From: Ophiura sarsii
Taxonomy: Eukaryota; Echinodermata; Ophiuroidea; Amphilepidida; Ophiuridae
Direction of reading: 5' to 3'
DNA: 64,000 bases
Assembly (NCBI GenBank): GCA_035610835.1
Contig: CM069448.1
Span: forward strand, 744,001-808,000
In this document: positions 12,084-22,934 of the stretch, in pieces
How positions within the stretch are numbered: position 1 is the first letter of the stretch
Layout of the letters: each line of letters starts with the position of its first letter
Made by a program: the position numbers and the translations under genes
Notes under the pieces: model-generated
Seen by the model: the letters and a program-made list of their open reading frames with translations, nothing else
What the model was told of the DNA's origin: nothing
The model's database searches: none

Positions 12084-15010
12084 TGGCTCATTCCATGAAG
12101 TTGGGGCATATTATGTGACATCCAAGTGAAATTTTCAAAATGGATATTTTCCAACTCTTTCTTCTTTTTTAGGTTCTACATTTACCAAAGTCCAATGTAG
12201 AACTTTTTTTTTTAATGTAACATTTGGTGTAAAATAACCGCACATGTTCAACAGTTGGATGACATTTCCAAAAATCCTGATGCTACATGGACACCATTTC
12301 ACATTTCCATATCATTTTCTAATAAATTAGCTTAAGATGTGGGCCAAGTTTCTATACCTCAATTAACTACTTGCAACCACAAATACATGAAAAGAAACCA
12401 GATTTGTCTAGGTTGAACATAACTTAATGAACAAGACATCGTAGATTAACTGTTTTATGTAAAAACTCATTGAAAAGTGACTCTTTATTTTGCAATTTGT
12501 ATAATGAATTTAAATAAAGTACATATCAATATATGTTTGATGTAAAGTACTCTATAAACCATGCACATTGATTACATTATAGTCATAAAGTAAGTATATA
12601 AAGTATTATTTACCTGTATAATGTTATAAAATGCACTACCGATGCTACATGGACACCGCGTCTTGTAACATTGTTAATAATAAGACTATTCATACTGTTA
12701 CAATTATAATTACAAGTGTGAATGGTTTGTCTACTTGTTCATCATATCAAGTAGATACACAGAGTGAATTGCTTGAAATTTATCTAAACACTGTTCATGT
12801 AAAATTTACCTTTTCTGTGTACTATAAGTATTACGATGCTACATGGACACCGTGCCCTAAAATATTTGGAACAGCTTGAACAGGTGCATCTTTTTCAGAT
12901 CAATAGAGAGGATGTACTATGATGTTAACTTTTTATGTTATAAGCACACGATAAAATTAATAACATGGATTGTAAAACTACAAATTACACAAAAAGATAA
13001 CCTGCCATGAAGCATAAAACATAATTACCTATGATACACATACACCATTTCTTTCAATTACACAATAACAATACACCATTGATCAAAGAAACTTAAGATG
13101 TCCACTGAAACAAACTTCATGCAGTGTTGGTCTTAAAGTACCCTTTGTGATCTTAGTCTCTTTGCTCATTTCTGATTGAATCATCCTCTATTATTGATAA
13201 AGATGATTGAAAAGTTTGATCACTTAAAAAGTCAGTTTGCAAAAAAATAATTTAATTGCCATGATGGATTTCTTTGGAAAGGTACTAGTTTTTGAAAATG
13301 ATGGGTTCCTTGTCTTCATCTCCATAAATTCCAGGACGATAGAACTGTCTTCTGAATTAATGTCAAGAACCTGCAAAGCAAAACAAAATAAACCCTATGG
13401 CTTAGTATCTTCATGGAACATTGTGTATTGATATTGGAGTAGATTATTTATTCATGTTGCACTTTTTGTGTTGCAGGAAAATATTTATATTAAAATCATG
13501 CTGGAGTATTTTATTTATTATTCATTTAACATGAAAAAGAATAGCAAAGGATAGAGAACTTAAATGATTTACAATTATTTGTTTTATTTATAGTAAATAA
13601 AACTAAAATAAGGGAATGTTTATTGTGAATTCAGTGAAATGCTAATGGAAATGGTGTCCATGTAGCATTGTGTATTAATATATTTCATTAGATATACATC
13701 TCTCATAATATGCCTTTTTTTCTGTAAAGTGTAGTAAAATATAGGCAATGTTTTGAATGTTTTGGGTGATGGATAATTTCGAATGGGGTAATTGTTTTAG
13801 TCTAATTAGGCAAATTTTATGAAATGCTACATGGACATGGTGTCCATGTAGCATCGTATTGGTAAGCTATATTATTAGCATTAAAAGAGCAAAAACTAAT
13901 TCATTATTAACTTCAAAGTTTATTAATGATGTGATTCTACAAAAAAATTACAATTTCAATGAACTATAACGATACTCAATGCAAAATATTGCCCATGATA
14001 TGCCCGATGCTACATGGACGCCAAATTATTATGGCGTCTGTGACTCAAAATTAATATCATAACATAAAAAGAAATTCTGATTCAGTGTTTCCCTTTCAAT
14101 AAAAATGCATTAATAAATACAGACATACAAGCAACATTAAGAAATAATTACAATCGCACTTACCATTCACAAAACTATCCAATGTTTACATTTTGATGCT
14201 ACGTAAAAGTCCCGATGCTACAACGGGACATCAGCGACTGAAACCTTGATAAAACTAGCCCACATGTGGCAAATTCCAAACAAACCTGATAGCTATTGAC
14301 CTCTATCCTTACAAAAAGAAATATGGAATGTTTTATTTATCTCCAGGGGGGGATTCCCACAAATTGCATAGGATGTTTATCACGATGCTACATTTTATGG
14401 TTAGGACACCATGCACACGGCACGGTATACTTTTTCATGAATATATGGAATGGTCTTCATGAAATTTATTCTCATTTGCAATAGTTTTCAATTGATAAAT
14501 GCTCCTAATTTTGGAAAATAATTTAAAAATGTATGATAGAGAACTACCCCCATTCAGCAATGAAAACTCCCGATGCTACACGTGTATATTTTGTGGACAC
14601 TGTGCGTAGCATCGGAAAGGCAATTTTCATGTTGCTTGGGGGAAAAATCAGTCCAGCGTGACGAGGTGTTTTGGTCAGTAAACTATGAATACATGTATCT
14701 TTTATTAATCAAATCGATTTCCAAGCAATTCTATGATAGTTTTGCTTACATAAAACTCATATTAATTGTTGTGTTTTCCATGTCACGTTTTTTAGCAAAA
14801 ATGGTCTTGGACACCACCTCATTTTTTATTTATTTTTCTTCAAGGAAGGGTCGATTTTTTTTTTTTTTTCATGGCTCAATACTATAACCTAGTACTGTTT
14901 TTGGACACTAAAAAAATTTGATATACACATAGAGTAAAACTGTTTATAAGCTGCCTAAAGTACCAAATTCTGCTATTTTAACAAATGCCCCAACTTCATG
15001 GAATGAGCCA
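12084..15010. mobile_element. Candidate non-autonomous DNA element, about 2.9 kb
   Basis: A 25-bp perfect inverted repeat beginning TGGCTCATTCCATGAAGTTG lies at 12084-12108 and, reversed, at 14986-15010. The interior is very AT-rich, lacks significant coding frames and is studded with the GATGCTACATGGACACC motif in both orientations. This fits a non-autonomous cut-and-paste element whose internal motifs bind a transposase supplied elsewhere. No clear target duplication was found. Superfamily is unassigned. Confidence 0.65.
12279..14615. repeat. Dispersed GATGCTACATGGACACC motif array
   Basis: Plus-strand copies begin at 12279, 12641, 12835, 14006, 14195 (diverged), 14213 (short), 14383 (short) and 14572 (short). 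Minus-strand copies end near 13669 and 14615. At 13824-13854 two copies meet head to head as a perfect palindrome with a 3-nt centre. Spacing is irregular, unlike a satellite. Confidence 0.85.
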
Positions 15011-15099
15011 TGTGTCTTGAGTTTTGCATTGAATATTCCTCCTAAACATGTCCCATGCATACAGGCAACAGAGCTCTGATCATTATCTTTGTGTATGCA

Positions 15100-17200
15100 A
15101 TGCATAACATAACATAACATAACATAACAATGAGCATTTATATAGCGCTCTTACACATTATACAATGGTACCACAGCGCTTAACAAAATTAAAACATAAA
15201 ATTAAAAATAACAGTGTTAAACATCACTCGCACTATGACGGTGAAATAAGTGAGTTTTTAACATCTTCTTAAATTGAGTCAGTGATGAGGCATGCCTGAT
15301 TGTGATGCGGTAAATTATTCCACAAAAATGGGCCGGAGGCATAAAATCCTTTTTTGGAGATAGTGAGACGAGTTTTAGGTACAGTGAGAATCCGAGTGTC
15401 AGAGGCAGAACGAAGACCACTTCTTTTAGGTACATAAGTACTAGTAAGGTTCTTAAGATAACAAGGCGCGCCATCATTGAAACATTTATATACAATAGTC
15501 AGGATCTTGAACTCAATGCGCGTTTTAACAGGCAGCCAATGTAACTTGTGGAGAAGAGGAGTTGCATGATCACGTCTTTTAGCATTATAAATTAATATCT
15601 TTCACAGAAGATCCCTGTAAGAGAGAGTTGGAATAGTCGAGCCGCGATGTAACAAGTGCGCGTATGGCATGATGACATGTTGTTTCATCAATAAACATCC
15701 GAATACGAGAAAGATTCCTAAGGTGAAAATTCAAACTGCGACAAATGTTAGTAACATGATGAGACATGTTTAAATGGCAGTCAAATTCAACACCAAGATT
15801 GCGTACATGGGGGGACGGTCTGATCTCAATATCACCAACACGAAGTGAGATGTTGCATAGTGACTTTAAGGCTCTTGGGTTGGCTGCAATGAAAAATTCT
15901 GTTTTATCACTATTCAAGCAAAGCATATTTTGCGACATCCAAGAATTGATATCCTCAATGCACGCAGATAACATAACAAGAGCATGGTCAGCATCCCCTG
16001 ACTTATTTGGGTCAAATGAGATGTACAGTTGTGTATCGTCAGCGTAAAAATGGAACTTTATGTGTTTGTAACGTTTGATTATATCAGCAATCGGATGTGT
16101 GTAGAAAGAGAACATTTGTGGGCCAACACAAGATCCTTGAGGCAAACCGAAGTTGAGAACATGGGAGTCAGAAAACTCATTGGCAATTTTAACCTTGCAT
16201 GTGCGTCGATAGAGATACGAACGAAACCAGCTCACAACATTTCCTCTAATTCCAAAATCATTTGACAATCTGTTAGTTAGGATATCATGATCAATCGTGT
16301 CAAAAGCTGCTGAAAGGTCTAACAATACAAGAAAAATAGCACGCCGGTTGTCAATTTCGCACACAATATCACTTTTCACTTTTAATAATGCTGTCTCCGT
16401 GCTGTGCTTGGGCCTATACGCTGACTGCATCTTCTGGCGTAGATCATTCTCACTAACATGAATATTTACACGTGACAAAGCAGCTTTTTCAATAATTTTG
16501 CTTAAAAATGCTGTGTTGGATACTGGACGGTAGTTCTTAAGCATGTTCTTGTCTAATGATGGTTTCTTTAAGAGTGGTGTGACAATGGCATCCTTAATTG
16601 CCGTAGGAAAAGTGCCTATGGATAGTGAGGTATTAATAATGGAAACAAATGCCGGAAGAAGAGTTTGAATATTATCTTTAAGGAGCCAGGTAGGGATTGG
16701 ATCAAGTCCACAAGATTTGTTCGGGGATCTTTTAATGAGCGTCAAGATTTCATCCTCATGGGCTGGAGTAAACTCATTCATTTCCGCAACAAGCGTGTTA
16801 ATCGTGGGTAATGAAGCAGGTTGGCGGGGTAACTGTGAGTCATTAACACCTTTGATCTTATGCCTTATCTTTACAATTTTCTCACTGAAGAATCTACTGA
16901 AGTTATCACTCAGGGTTTTCATAGATTCAGCATAGGGAAGTGATGTTGTATTCCGGTTGAGAAGGGTGTTGATGGTTCTGAAGATTGTTTTTGTGTCAGC
17001 TGTAGCAAGCTTATCCGTGTAGTACTTAGCCTTTTCTGATCTGCACATTTTAGAGAAAGAGTGAACGTAATCCAGATAAAATTTATGATCATTCGGATCA
17101 CCTGATCTCCTCCACTTACGCTCTAGTTTCCGACGCTGTCTGCGGGCTCTATGGATTTCATCAGTGTACCATTTGGGTACACTGATTGCATTCAGTGTTA
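15100..17200 (-). mobile_element. 5'-truncated CR1/L2-type LINE
   Basis: On the minus strand this is a reverse-transcriptase ORF, a C-terminal domain in shifted frames, a short 3' UTR with GCGCTATATAAATG, and a terminal microsatellite of TGTTA units (15101-15127). The GCGCTATATAAATG-plus-microsatellite tail is typical of L2/CR1-like elements and recurs at 56655-56712. The endonuclease is missing, so the insertion is 5' truncated near 17200. Confidence 0.88.
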
Positions 17201-17210
17201 TCATAAACAA
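15217..17210 (-). pseudogene. LINE reverse transcriptase, broken
   Basis: A 541-codon frame from 17210 to 15585 encodes a non-LTR reverse transcriptase. It shows the pre-finger motif NKSCGLDPIPTWLLK, NYRPVSNTAFLSKIIEK, the catalytic LLDLSAAFDTIDH, GLPQGSCVGPQMF and the YADD box. It stops after SSVKDINL. The C-terminal domain resumes in another frame (RDHATPLLHKLHWLPVKTRI onward), and the expected linker is missing, so the break is a deletion. A further frame change near 15290 leads to SLTQFKKMLKTHLF, and the last stop is at 15217. The segment upstream of SVPKWYTDEIH does not look like LINE protein. It is inactive as it stands. Confidence 0.88.
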
Positions 17211-17410
17211 ATTGTGACATTTTGAAGTACAAAATTTGGCAATATCATGTTTGCTGCACCATTAACGAAATAAATGCATACATTTCTTCCGTATGCGTGT
17301 ATGTGTTACGGGCAGAGAACACAATACTGCCCATGTTTTGAGGTGTCCAGGTGTGGATAATATTGGATCCAAAACATAATAATGATAATTTGATTATTTA
17401 CGTCCAATTT

Positions 17411-17470
17411 GTATTGGTCTCACTATGAGTTTTTAAATATTTTTAAAAAAACTCATAGCTTGACCAATAC
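17411..17470. repeat. Short hairpin
   Basis: GTATTGGTCTCACTATGAGT is mirrored by ACTCATAGCTTGACCAATAC around an A/T-rich loop. It is probably a miniature inverted-repeat remnant. Confidence 0.65.
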
Positions 17471-17652
17471 ATATGGGACAATCGATCCAATTTCATACCA
17501 TCATTGGTCATAAACGAGGTATCAAAATGTAGCTAACAAATTTCTCCAAAGATCGATATAAATCATCTCATTACAAAATGACCAGATGCAAAATTAAAAC
17601 CACTCAAATAATTATGGACTTAATTGTTTTGCATTGTTTAACATCAACTCAC

Positions 17653-17787
17653 TGTTTGGAATGCATGTAAATCCACAAATATCATCACATAGGCATCTCT
17701 GATTCGCAGCACAGTCAGTATCATTGATGCATGTTTCCATGCATAATCTGCCAGTGTCGGTGATCTCAGCTTCTTTTATTGGGCAAT
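17653..17787 (-). CDS. WAP-like eight-cysteine exon 2
   Basis: This 135-bp phase 1-1 exon is bounded by the acceptor TTTGTGAAG and the donor GTGAGTTG on the minus strand. It encodes CPIKEAEITDTGRLCMETC, then a DTDCAANQRCLCDD stretch, then ICGFTCIP. The spacing matches the whey acidic protein (four-disulfide core) fold, including the Asp-Cys and Cys-Gly signatures, but the canonical adjacent CC is CLC. The exon at 20416-20580 shows the same variation, so it is a family trait rather than an error. WAP domains are extracellular and often inhibit proteases; function here is unknown. Confidence 0.78.
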
Positions 17788-18379
17788 CTTCACAAATAAA
17801 AACAAGTAGACAAAAATAAATTATATGAATCCTAAACATAAGTGACACGATCTAGAAGAAAGAATTGGATGTCGGGAATTTGAGTTCTTAGTTATAGCCC
17901 ACAATACATCAGATTCCTTTTGTTACTCCTTATTTGTTTTTTCAGAACATAATTGCACATAAGTTGCAATAAAAGGTCGTATATACATAAGGATTTCGGT
18001 AATTGGCCAGGCCTGAGATACGCCTCATTCTTTTTGATCATGTCATATATGTTCACTATTAATCCTGGCCTTAGGCTGAATCCTTTGTTTTCAAAATTTA
18101 CACACGACCCATGTATGGCTCAATGTAAAGACAGAAAAACAAACAGTGTGCGCTGATAAACTCATGATTAAACATGAGCTTATTCACGCAACATCATGCC
18201 ACCCTGCGCCGGTAATTTCACACAGTTACAGCGCTTGAAGCGATTGGGCATGCTGATGATTCAAAATATAAAATTTAGTAAAGTAGTAAAGACCAATTGA
18301 ATACGAAAAGCTAAGGATCCGGAGGGCACAACAAGCATGAATTGTGACGAGGAGGCATATAACATGGAACCAATTTGTA

Positions 18380-18580
18380 TGATCTTGTTGGGCAAAAAGC
18401 CAAAAACTAGATCAATTTTTCTCAAATCATGTAAAATCAGCCGTTTTTCACATTTTATTTTTAAAAATTCCCAATTTTTGCAGATTTTGGTGACATTTTA
18501 GGTTAAAAATATATATTTAAAAATACTCGCCTGACCGACCCTACTTGACATGTCCGTCTGCCCATAAAACAGGGTGGCCT
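18380..18580. repeat. Repeat family S, copy
   Basis: Ends in the phrase AATACTCGCCTGACCGACCC, followed by CGTCTGCCCATAAAACAGGG. Related phrases occur at about 35690-35960, about 21170-21205 and, in the other orientation, near 20990. The family and its termini are not defined. Confidence 0.45.
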
Positions 18581-18729
18581 AAGGGATTTGTTTGTATTTG
18601 GCACTTTGTAATTTTCAAATATGCCTACCTTTAACGCTAACCACCCCTCAGTGCCACAAATGCCCACGGTGCAGTCCGTCTGTGTAAGCACTTTTTTGAT
18701 GAACTGAGTATACTTGGCCAAGTATGGTT

Positions 18730-18800
18730 GACCCTGTGGCGAACTGGTAGGGCGTTCATCTCTCAACCGAGAGGTTGTGGGTTCAAGCCCCGGGGCGTGG
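18730..18800 (+). tRNA. tRNA-like sequence, probable SINE head
   Basis: An A-box-like TGGCGAACTGG and a B-box GGTTCAAGCCC lie 38 nt apart. An anticodon-arm-like CTCTCAACCGAGAG hairpin lies between them. The acceptor ends do not pair well. It lies in the intron just downstream of the CCP exon 18890-19081. Confidence 0.55.
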
Positions 18801-18889
18801 CCTATCTTTTTGTCCGCACTTTTTGTAGTTGAAAAAAATGTCCTTGCAAAATGTGGGTAGGAGGTTAGGGTTAAGATTATATTTCCTAC

Positions 18890-19081
18890 CTGGTATTGCA
18901 CAGTTGGGAGGAAGTCCACTCCATGTCCTATCCCCTCTGCACCTCCTGATCAAATCCCCACTCAACAACTCATATCCAGGATCACACAAGTATCTGGCAA
19001 TGGTGCCATAACTCTTTGACTCTTGGGATATCAGCTGGCTGCCAGCAAGGCGGTCAAGAGATGGACAATAGTTTTGTTTCA
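18890..19081 (-). CDS. CCP/sushi exon
   Basis: This 192-bp phase 1-1 exon lies between the acceptor TCTTATAG and the donor GTAGGAAA on the minus strand. The protein is KQNYCPSLDRLAGSQLISQE, ARYLCDPGYELLSG, then RRCRGDRTWSGLPPNC: a complete sushi module with four cysteines, the central Gly-Tyr and the tryptophan. It sits between the two WAP-like exons (20416-20580 upstream, 17653-17787 downstream), giving an alternating WAP-CCP-WAP-CCP order. Confidence 0.88.
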
Positions 19082-19215
19082 CTATAAGACAAAAACATTG
19101 GAGATAGTTAATAAAGACATGGCCTACTCATAAAACCCAGATATGTCCCTATTCAAGATGATATTTTTGTCAGGTATTCCAATTAATAATGCCTGTGTAG
19201 CAAATGAGATTGGAT

Positions 19216-19530
19216 CAGTAGCGTAGCCAGTGGGGTGGGGGGGGGGGGGGGGGGGGGGGGGGCAGGGGGGCAGACTGCCCCCCCCCCCCCAAAATTGTTC
19301 ATGTAGTACATTTACTGTGCGTTTTTTTTTTGACTGTGCGATTTTTTTTGTACTGTGCAAAAAAAAATTACCTCACCACCCCCCCACCCCCCCCCCCCCC
19401 CCTTACGTGAAATTCACGAGGTAAGTGACTAGAAAAAAAATTGGGGCAACCTTTTACGAAAATGCTTACAAATACGGACGATATTGATGTTTGCCCCCCC
19501 CGGAATGACAATGCTGGCTATACGCGCCTG
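19216..19530. mobile_element. hAT-type MITE with 8-bp target duplication
   Basis: A 315-bp element starting CAGTAGCGTAGCCAG and ending CTGGCTATACGCGCCTG. It is flanked by a perfect 8-bp direct duplication GATTGGAT (19208-19215 and 19531-19538). The CAG...CTG ends and the 8-bp duplication are the hallmark of hAT elements. The interior holds a long G run, a C run and no coding frame. It lies in the intron between the first WAP-like exon and the following CCP exon. Confidence 0.9.
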
Positions 19531-19604
19531 GATTGGATCAAAGACTATGCTTTTCTCAACTCTGAAGCCGGATAGCAAAATCGTTAACTTTATTTGTTGC
19601 ACGT

Positions 19605-19750
19605 GGCTCTTTTTACTTCATTCTGTCTTCCATCTTTTCTTATTTTAATATAAGCTTTTTAAGCCTAGCCCGAGCTAATTTTCTCGAGTCTGGTCCCTTC
19701 AGGACGTAAGCGTGTGTCCGTACAGACCGACCGTGTAAACAAACAAATAA
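19605..19750 (+). repeat. Repeat family R, copy 1
   Basis: Shares TTTTTACTTCATTCT, CTTCCATCTTTTCT, TTTTTAAGCCT, CTGGTCCCTTCAGGAC, AAGCGTGTG and the tail GTAAACAAACAAA with 52585-52760. A partial copy is at 21840-21900. It is an interspersed repeat, perhaps a SINE or LINE 3' end. No coding sequence is visible. Confidence 0.65.
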
Positions 19751-19860
19751 TACATACACAAGACTTTCTGCTACCTCTTTAGCAGGTGACAAATCTATTA
19801 CTACTACAAAGGTCTGACAAAATCTCTTTTTAATAGTGTTTTGAATTCATGTGAAATCCT

Positions 19861-20000
19861 AAACCTACAGTGCAATTTTCCAATATCTGAGGATCTAAAT
19901 CAAAACTGATAGCAGGGCAATTGGAGGGATAAACCTACAGTGCAATTTTCCAATATCTGAGGATCTAAATTAAAACTGATAGCAGGGCAATTGGAGGGAT
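19861..20000. repeat. 70-bp tandem duplication
   Basis: Two copies, 19861-19930 and 19931-20000, differ at one visible base. Each starts AAACCTACAGTGCAATTTTC and ends GCAATTGGAGGGAT. Confidence 0.97.
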
Positions 20001-20194
20001 ATATTATGGTCACAATAGAAATGTTAAACAAGGTTAGAATTTCTTCACATTTGTTCAATGCCTTTTGTCAAGGTTGTTATTTCCCAAATATTTTGATGCT
20101 GAATTAAAAATGTAAGAAAATAAACTCCTTTGAGAGTTTGAGCAATAGTTTTGATCAATTCTAGAGCTACAATGGGAAGCCATTTGGTATCCCC

Positions 20195-20380
20195 CAGTGG
20201 AGCCCCCCCCCCCCCCCCCCCCAAATATTTGGGTTGTATAGGTCGAGATATTGGCACTGTCAGTTATCAAGAGCTCGATTTTTAATGCCGGTTTGGAAGA
20301 ATGCATGTCATCAAGTCCTTGTTAGGTTCACTTTCATTTTTTGCCCCCTGATCCCCATGAAAAACCTAGCTACGCTACTG
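20195..20380. mobile_element. Possible hAT-MITE remnant with poly-C
   Basis: The right end CTAGCTACGCTACTG is the mirror of the CAGTAGCGTAGC terminus of the MITE at 19216. The proposed left end CAGTGGAGCC precedes a C run (20203-20222). No target duplication is convincing. Confidence 0.4.
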
Positions 20381-20415
20381 TGTCCCCCCCCCTTGATGAC
20401 ATCATAACACCTTAC

Positions 20416-20580
20416 CAGTATTGACACAACTTAATCCACATACTCCATCACATACGCATTCCCTAGGACCATTACAGTCGGAGTCGCTGGGACTTCGGCA
20501 CGCATCCTTACACAACACACGTCCAGCACTCTGTACCTCGCTTTGTTGACGAGCAGAACATGGTTCATCTTGACCTTCAG
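20416..20580 (-). CDS. WAP-like eight-cysteine exon 1
   Basis: This 165-bp phase 1-1 exon is bounded by the acceptor TTCTTTCAG and the donor GTAAGGTG on the minus strand. It encodes EGQDEPCSARQQSEV, then GRVLCKDACRSPSDSDCNG, then ECVCDGVCGLSCVN. The eight cysteines follow the WAP four-disulfide spacing with CVC where canonical WAP has CC, the same variation as the exon at 17653-17787. It is the first recognised exon of this gene. Any signal-peptide exon must lie further right and was not found. Confidence 0.8.
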
Positions 20581-20599
20581 CTGAAAGAAAATGGAACAA

Positions 20600-21300
20600 T
20601 CAGCAAGGTTTAAAAATTGGAACTTTTAAATCAATCAGCAAACAGGTGTGTAAAATATGTAAAATATTTCCAACAAGATGGCATTAATTTTCCTCTAAAT
20701 AAGAGAAAGCTTCCCTTTAATACTTACCAATAAGGCTATATTAAACAAATCTTTTGTCTCAAAGCTCTTCAGTTTTTCAAAATCTAATGCGGAATGCGGG
20801 TTTTTTTAAAGGTTTTTTTTGTTTGTTTTTTAAATATAAAATATTTAAATCCTTGTAAAAGTGACCTTTTGTATTTAAAATGATGTGATCAATGAAAATC
20901 TGAAAAATCGGTGATTTTTTTTTTAATATAGCCTAACCATGTGTTTCTCTTTTTTTTTTAAATAAAATTTTCCTCTAATCTAAGGCGACAAAAAAAAGAA
21001 ACCCTGTTCTACGGGCCCAACTGACCCATTATTTTGAGAAATCGGTGAATAAAATGTTCATGTGCAAATGAATACCAAAATAATGGTCAAAATATGGCAC
21101 TATTTTTACAGATTTGTTTGATTTTTACGATCATTTTCAAGGGGTAAAAAGGTTTTTTTATTTTTAAATCGCCCAATCGACCGACCCATCCTGAGAGGTC
21201 CGTTTGCCTGTTTACCTATTATCATTATTATTATTAACACTATTATGCAATATTTTACCATTTTTCAAATTAAAAAAAAATCTAAAATGGATTTATGGTA
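20600..21300. other. Intronic A/T-rich stretch, no gene seen
   Basis: Long T runs and family-S-like phrases (GACCGACCCATCC near 21178). No exon. Confidence 0.4.
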
Positions 21301-21319
21301 ATACCAAACAGCATCCTTT

Positions 21320-21681
21320 TAAAGGTAGATGACCCGATCACATTCCGATTTTAAACTTGAAGTTTACTATTCTACATGAAAGGTCATCCTTAAAAAAGTC
21401 GTATTCCAAAGTTTGAGTTGCATAACTCTAATGGTTCTTATTTTAGACGCAAAAGATGCCGTGAAATGTACACATTGAGTTGTACACAAACGATATTGGT
21501 GGTTACCACCTTTCGCGGTAATTCGACGTTATTTCATCGATTTCTCCGTAATTATACCGATTTAGGCCGTCAAATTTCAGTATGATGATGAGAAAAATAC
21601 GAGCTTTCATATGATATGAAAATCTCCGTATGTTTGAAATAATTCTGTGTTACGAAAATGTGATCGGGTCATCTACCTTTA
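21320..21681 (-). mobile_element. MITE family A, copy 3 (complete)
   Basis: TAAAGGTAGATGACCCGATC at the left is the mirror of GATCGGGTCATCTACCTTTA at the right. The interior matches the reverse complement of 5179-5554 and 10765-11091 (GAGTTGCATAACTC, CATGAAAGGTCATCCTTAAA). This copy defines the family termini. Confidence 0.85.
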
Positions 21682-21904
21682 ATAAAAAGTATTCTTGTGT
21701 ATCTTCTGTGGTTCCTGATAGCCTTTTAAATCCATCTTGTTTCCCTTTGTGCAACAAATCCCTGGCAAATTATTCTTTCATGTCCACAGGAAAGTATTTC
21801 CAACTGTCACTTCCATATATATAATTATTTTCAGGGTCTTATAGCCTGGTCCAAGAAACTTGCTTGATCTGGTCCCATCAGGACCAAAGCGTGTGTCCTT
21901 ATTA

Positions 21905-22230
21905 TACGGACCCGGGGGAGGGAGAGGTACTCGGATATTATTTTGGTAGGGATATGCCGCCAGCAAAAATGTTTGGAAAATGGACCCATATGTTTACCAG
22001 AGACCAATCATTTTCCTACATATTTGACACATTTTGCTAACATTTCTGTGAAAAACAGCAAATTTAAGGATTTCAGACCCATAAATTTACCAAAAATGGT
22101 TATGAAAAGGGGTCATTCATTTACCAAAGGGGTGAAAAATGGGACCCTATTTGGCAGCACATCCTGTGACCTAATATCCACTAAATAAAAATAAGTACCG
22201 CCCCCCCCCCCCCCCCCCCCCCCGGGTATA
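21905..22230 (+). repeat. Repeat family P with poly-C end, copy 1
   Basis: About 300 bp matching the reverse complement of 34655-34965. Shared words are TTTTCCTACATATTTGACC/A, GACCCATAAATTTAC, GTGAAAAATGGGACCCTA and GATATCCACTAA, and both copies end in a long C (or G) run next to CCCGGG. The preceding 21840-21900 matches repeat family R. Confidence 0.75.
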
Positions 22231-22540
22231 CAGACAGCCCATGTCAACAACCCCCCCCCCCCTCCCCACAAACAAACAAACAACCAACCCAGGGTAACAG
22301 TGATGTACTTTCGTAAAAAATGTAGCAAATTGTTGTCAAACTCCAATTAAAAATGATAAACAGTTACATTTAAATGCACTTTTAAGATTGTATAGCAAAT
22401 TCTGGAGCATTTTGCCATGGTAAATGAGAAACACTTTGCAATCTTATATTATTATATCAACTGGTAAAAGGGTAGTGGATAGTGGAGCGGATGTGTGGAG
22501 AAGATGTTTACTTCTGGCAGAAACCAACTAAAATTGAAAT

Positions 22541-22760
22541 GTGATTTTCTTGATCATGCTGCTACTGAAAACCATCTAATAAATTGGGACGATACAAACA
22601 TTCTCGCGAGAGACGACACTAGAAACACCAGATGGATGAGAGAATCCAGTTAGATCCGTCGCAAAGCCAACAAAGATATAAACCTCACCTCATGAATGGA
22701 GACGAGGGGGCCTACCAATTTAGTCACTTGTACGATCAATTGATCCAGAATACGTCATCA
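22541..22760 (+). pseudogene. Penelope-like element fragment
   Basis: The plus-strand frame reads FLDHAATENHLINWDDT, LARDDTRNTRWMRESS, a stop, IRRKANKDINLTS, a stop, then in a shifted frame MNGDEGAYQFSHLYDQLI. The pattern DHA-x-ENH-x-I-x-W, TRW-x-x-E, NxDEGAYxxSHxxDxL is one I associate with the C-terminal GIY-YIG region of Penelope-like and related retroelement ORFs. It is interrupted by stops and a frameshift and has no reverse transcriptase nearby. It is a dead fragment. Confidence 0.55.
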
Positions 22761-22934
22761 AATACAACCTGTGATGTCACCAGAAAGTCAGCTCTTCTGG
22801 CAACCCTGGATCAACGGTCATACAACATTGAGAAAGACATCCGATCGGACGTCGAAACTGTCTGGAACATTAAGTTCAATCTTCTTATTTTGTTTAGGGT
22901 CTATTTTCAGAGGGCATACGTGAGCATGGCATGA

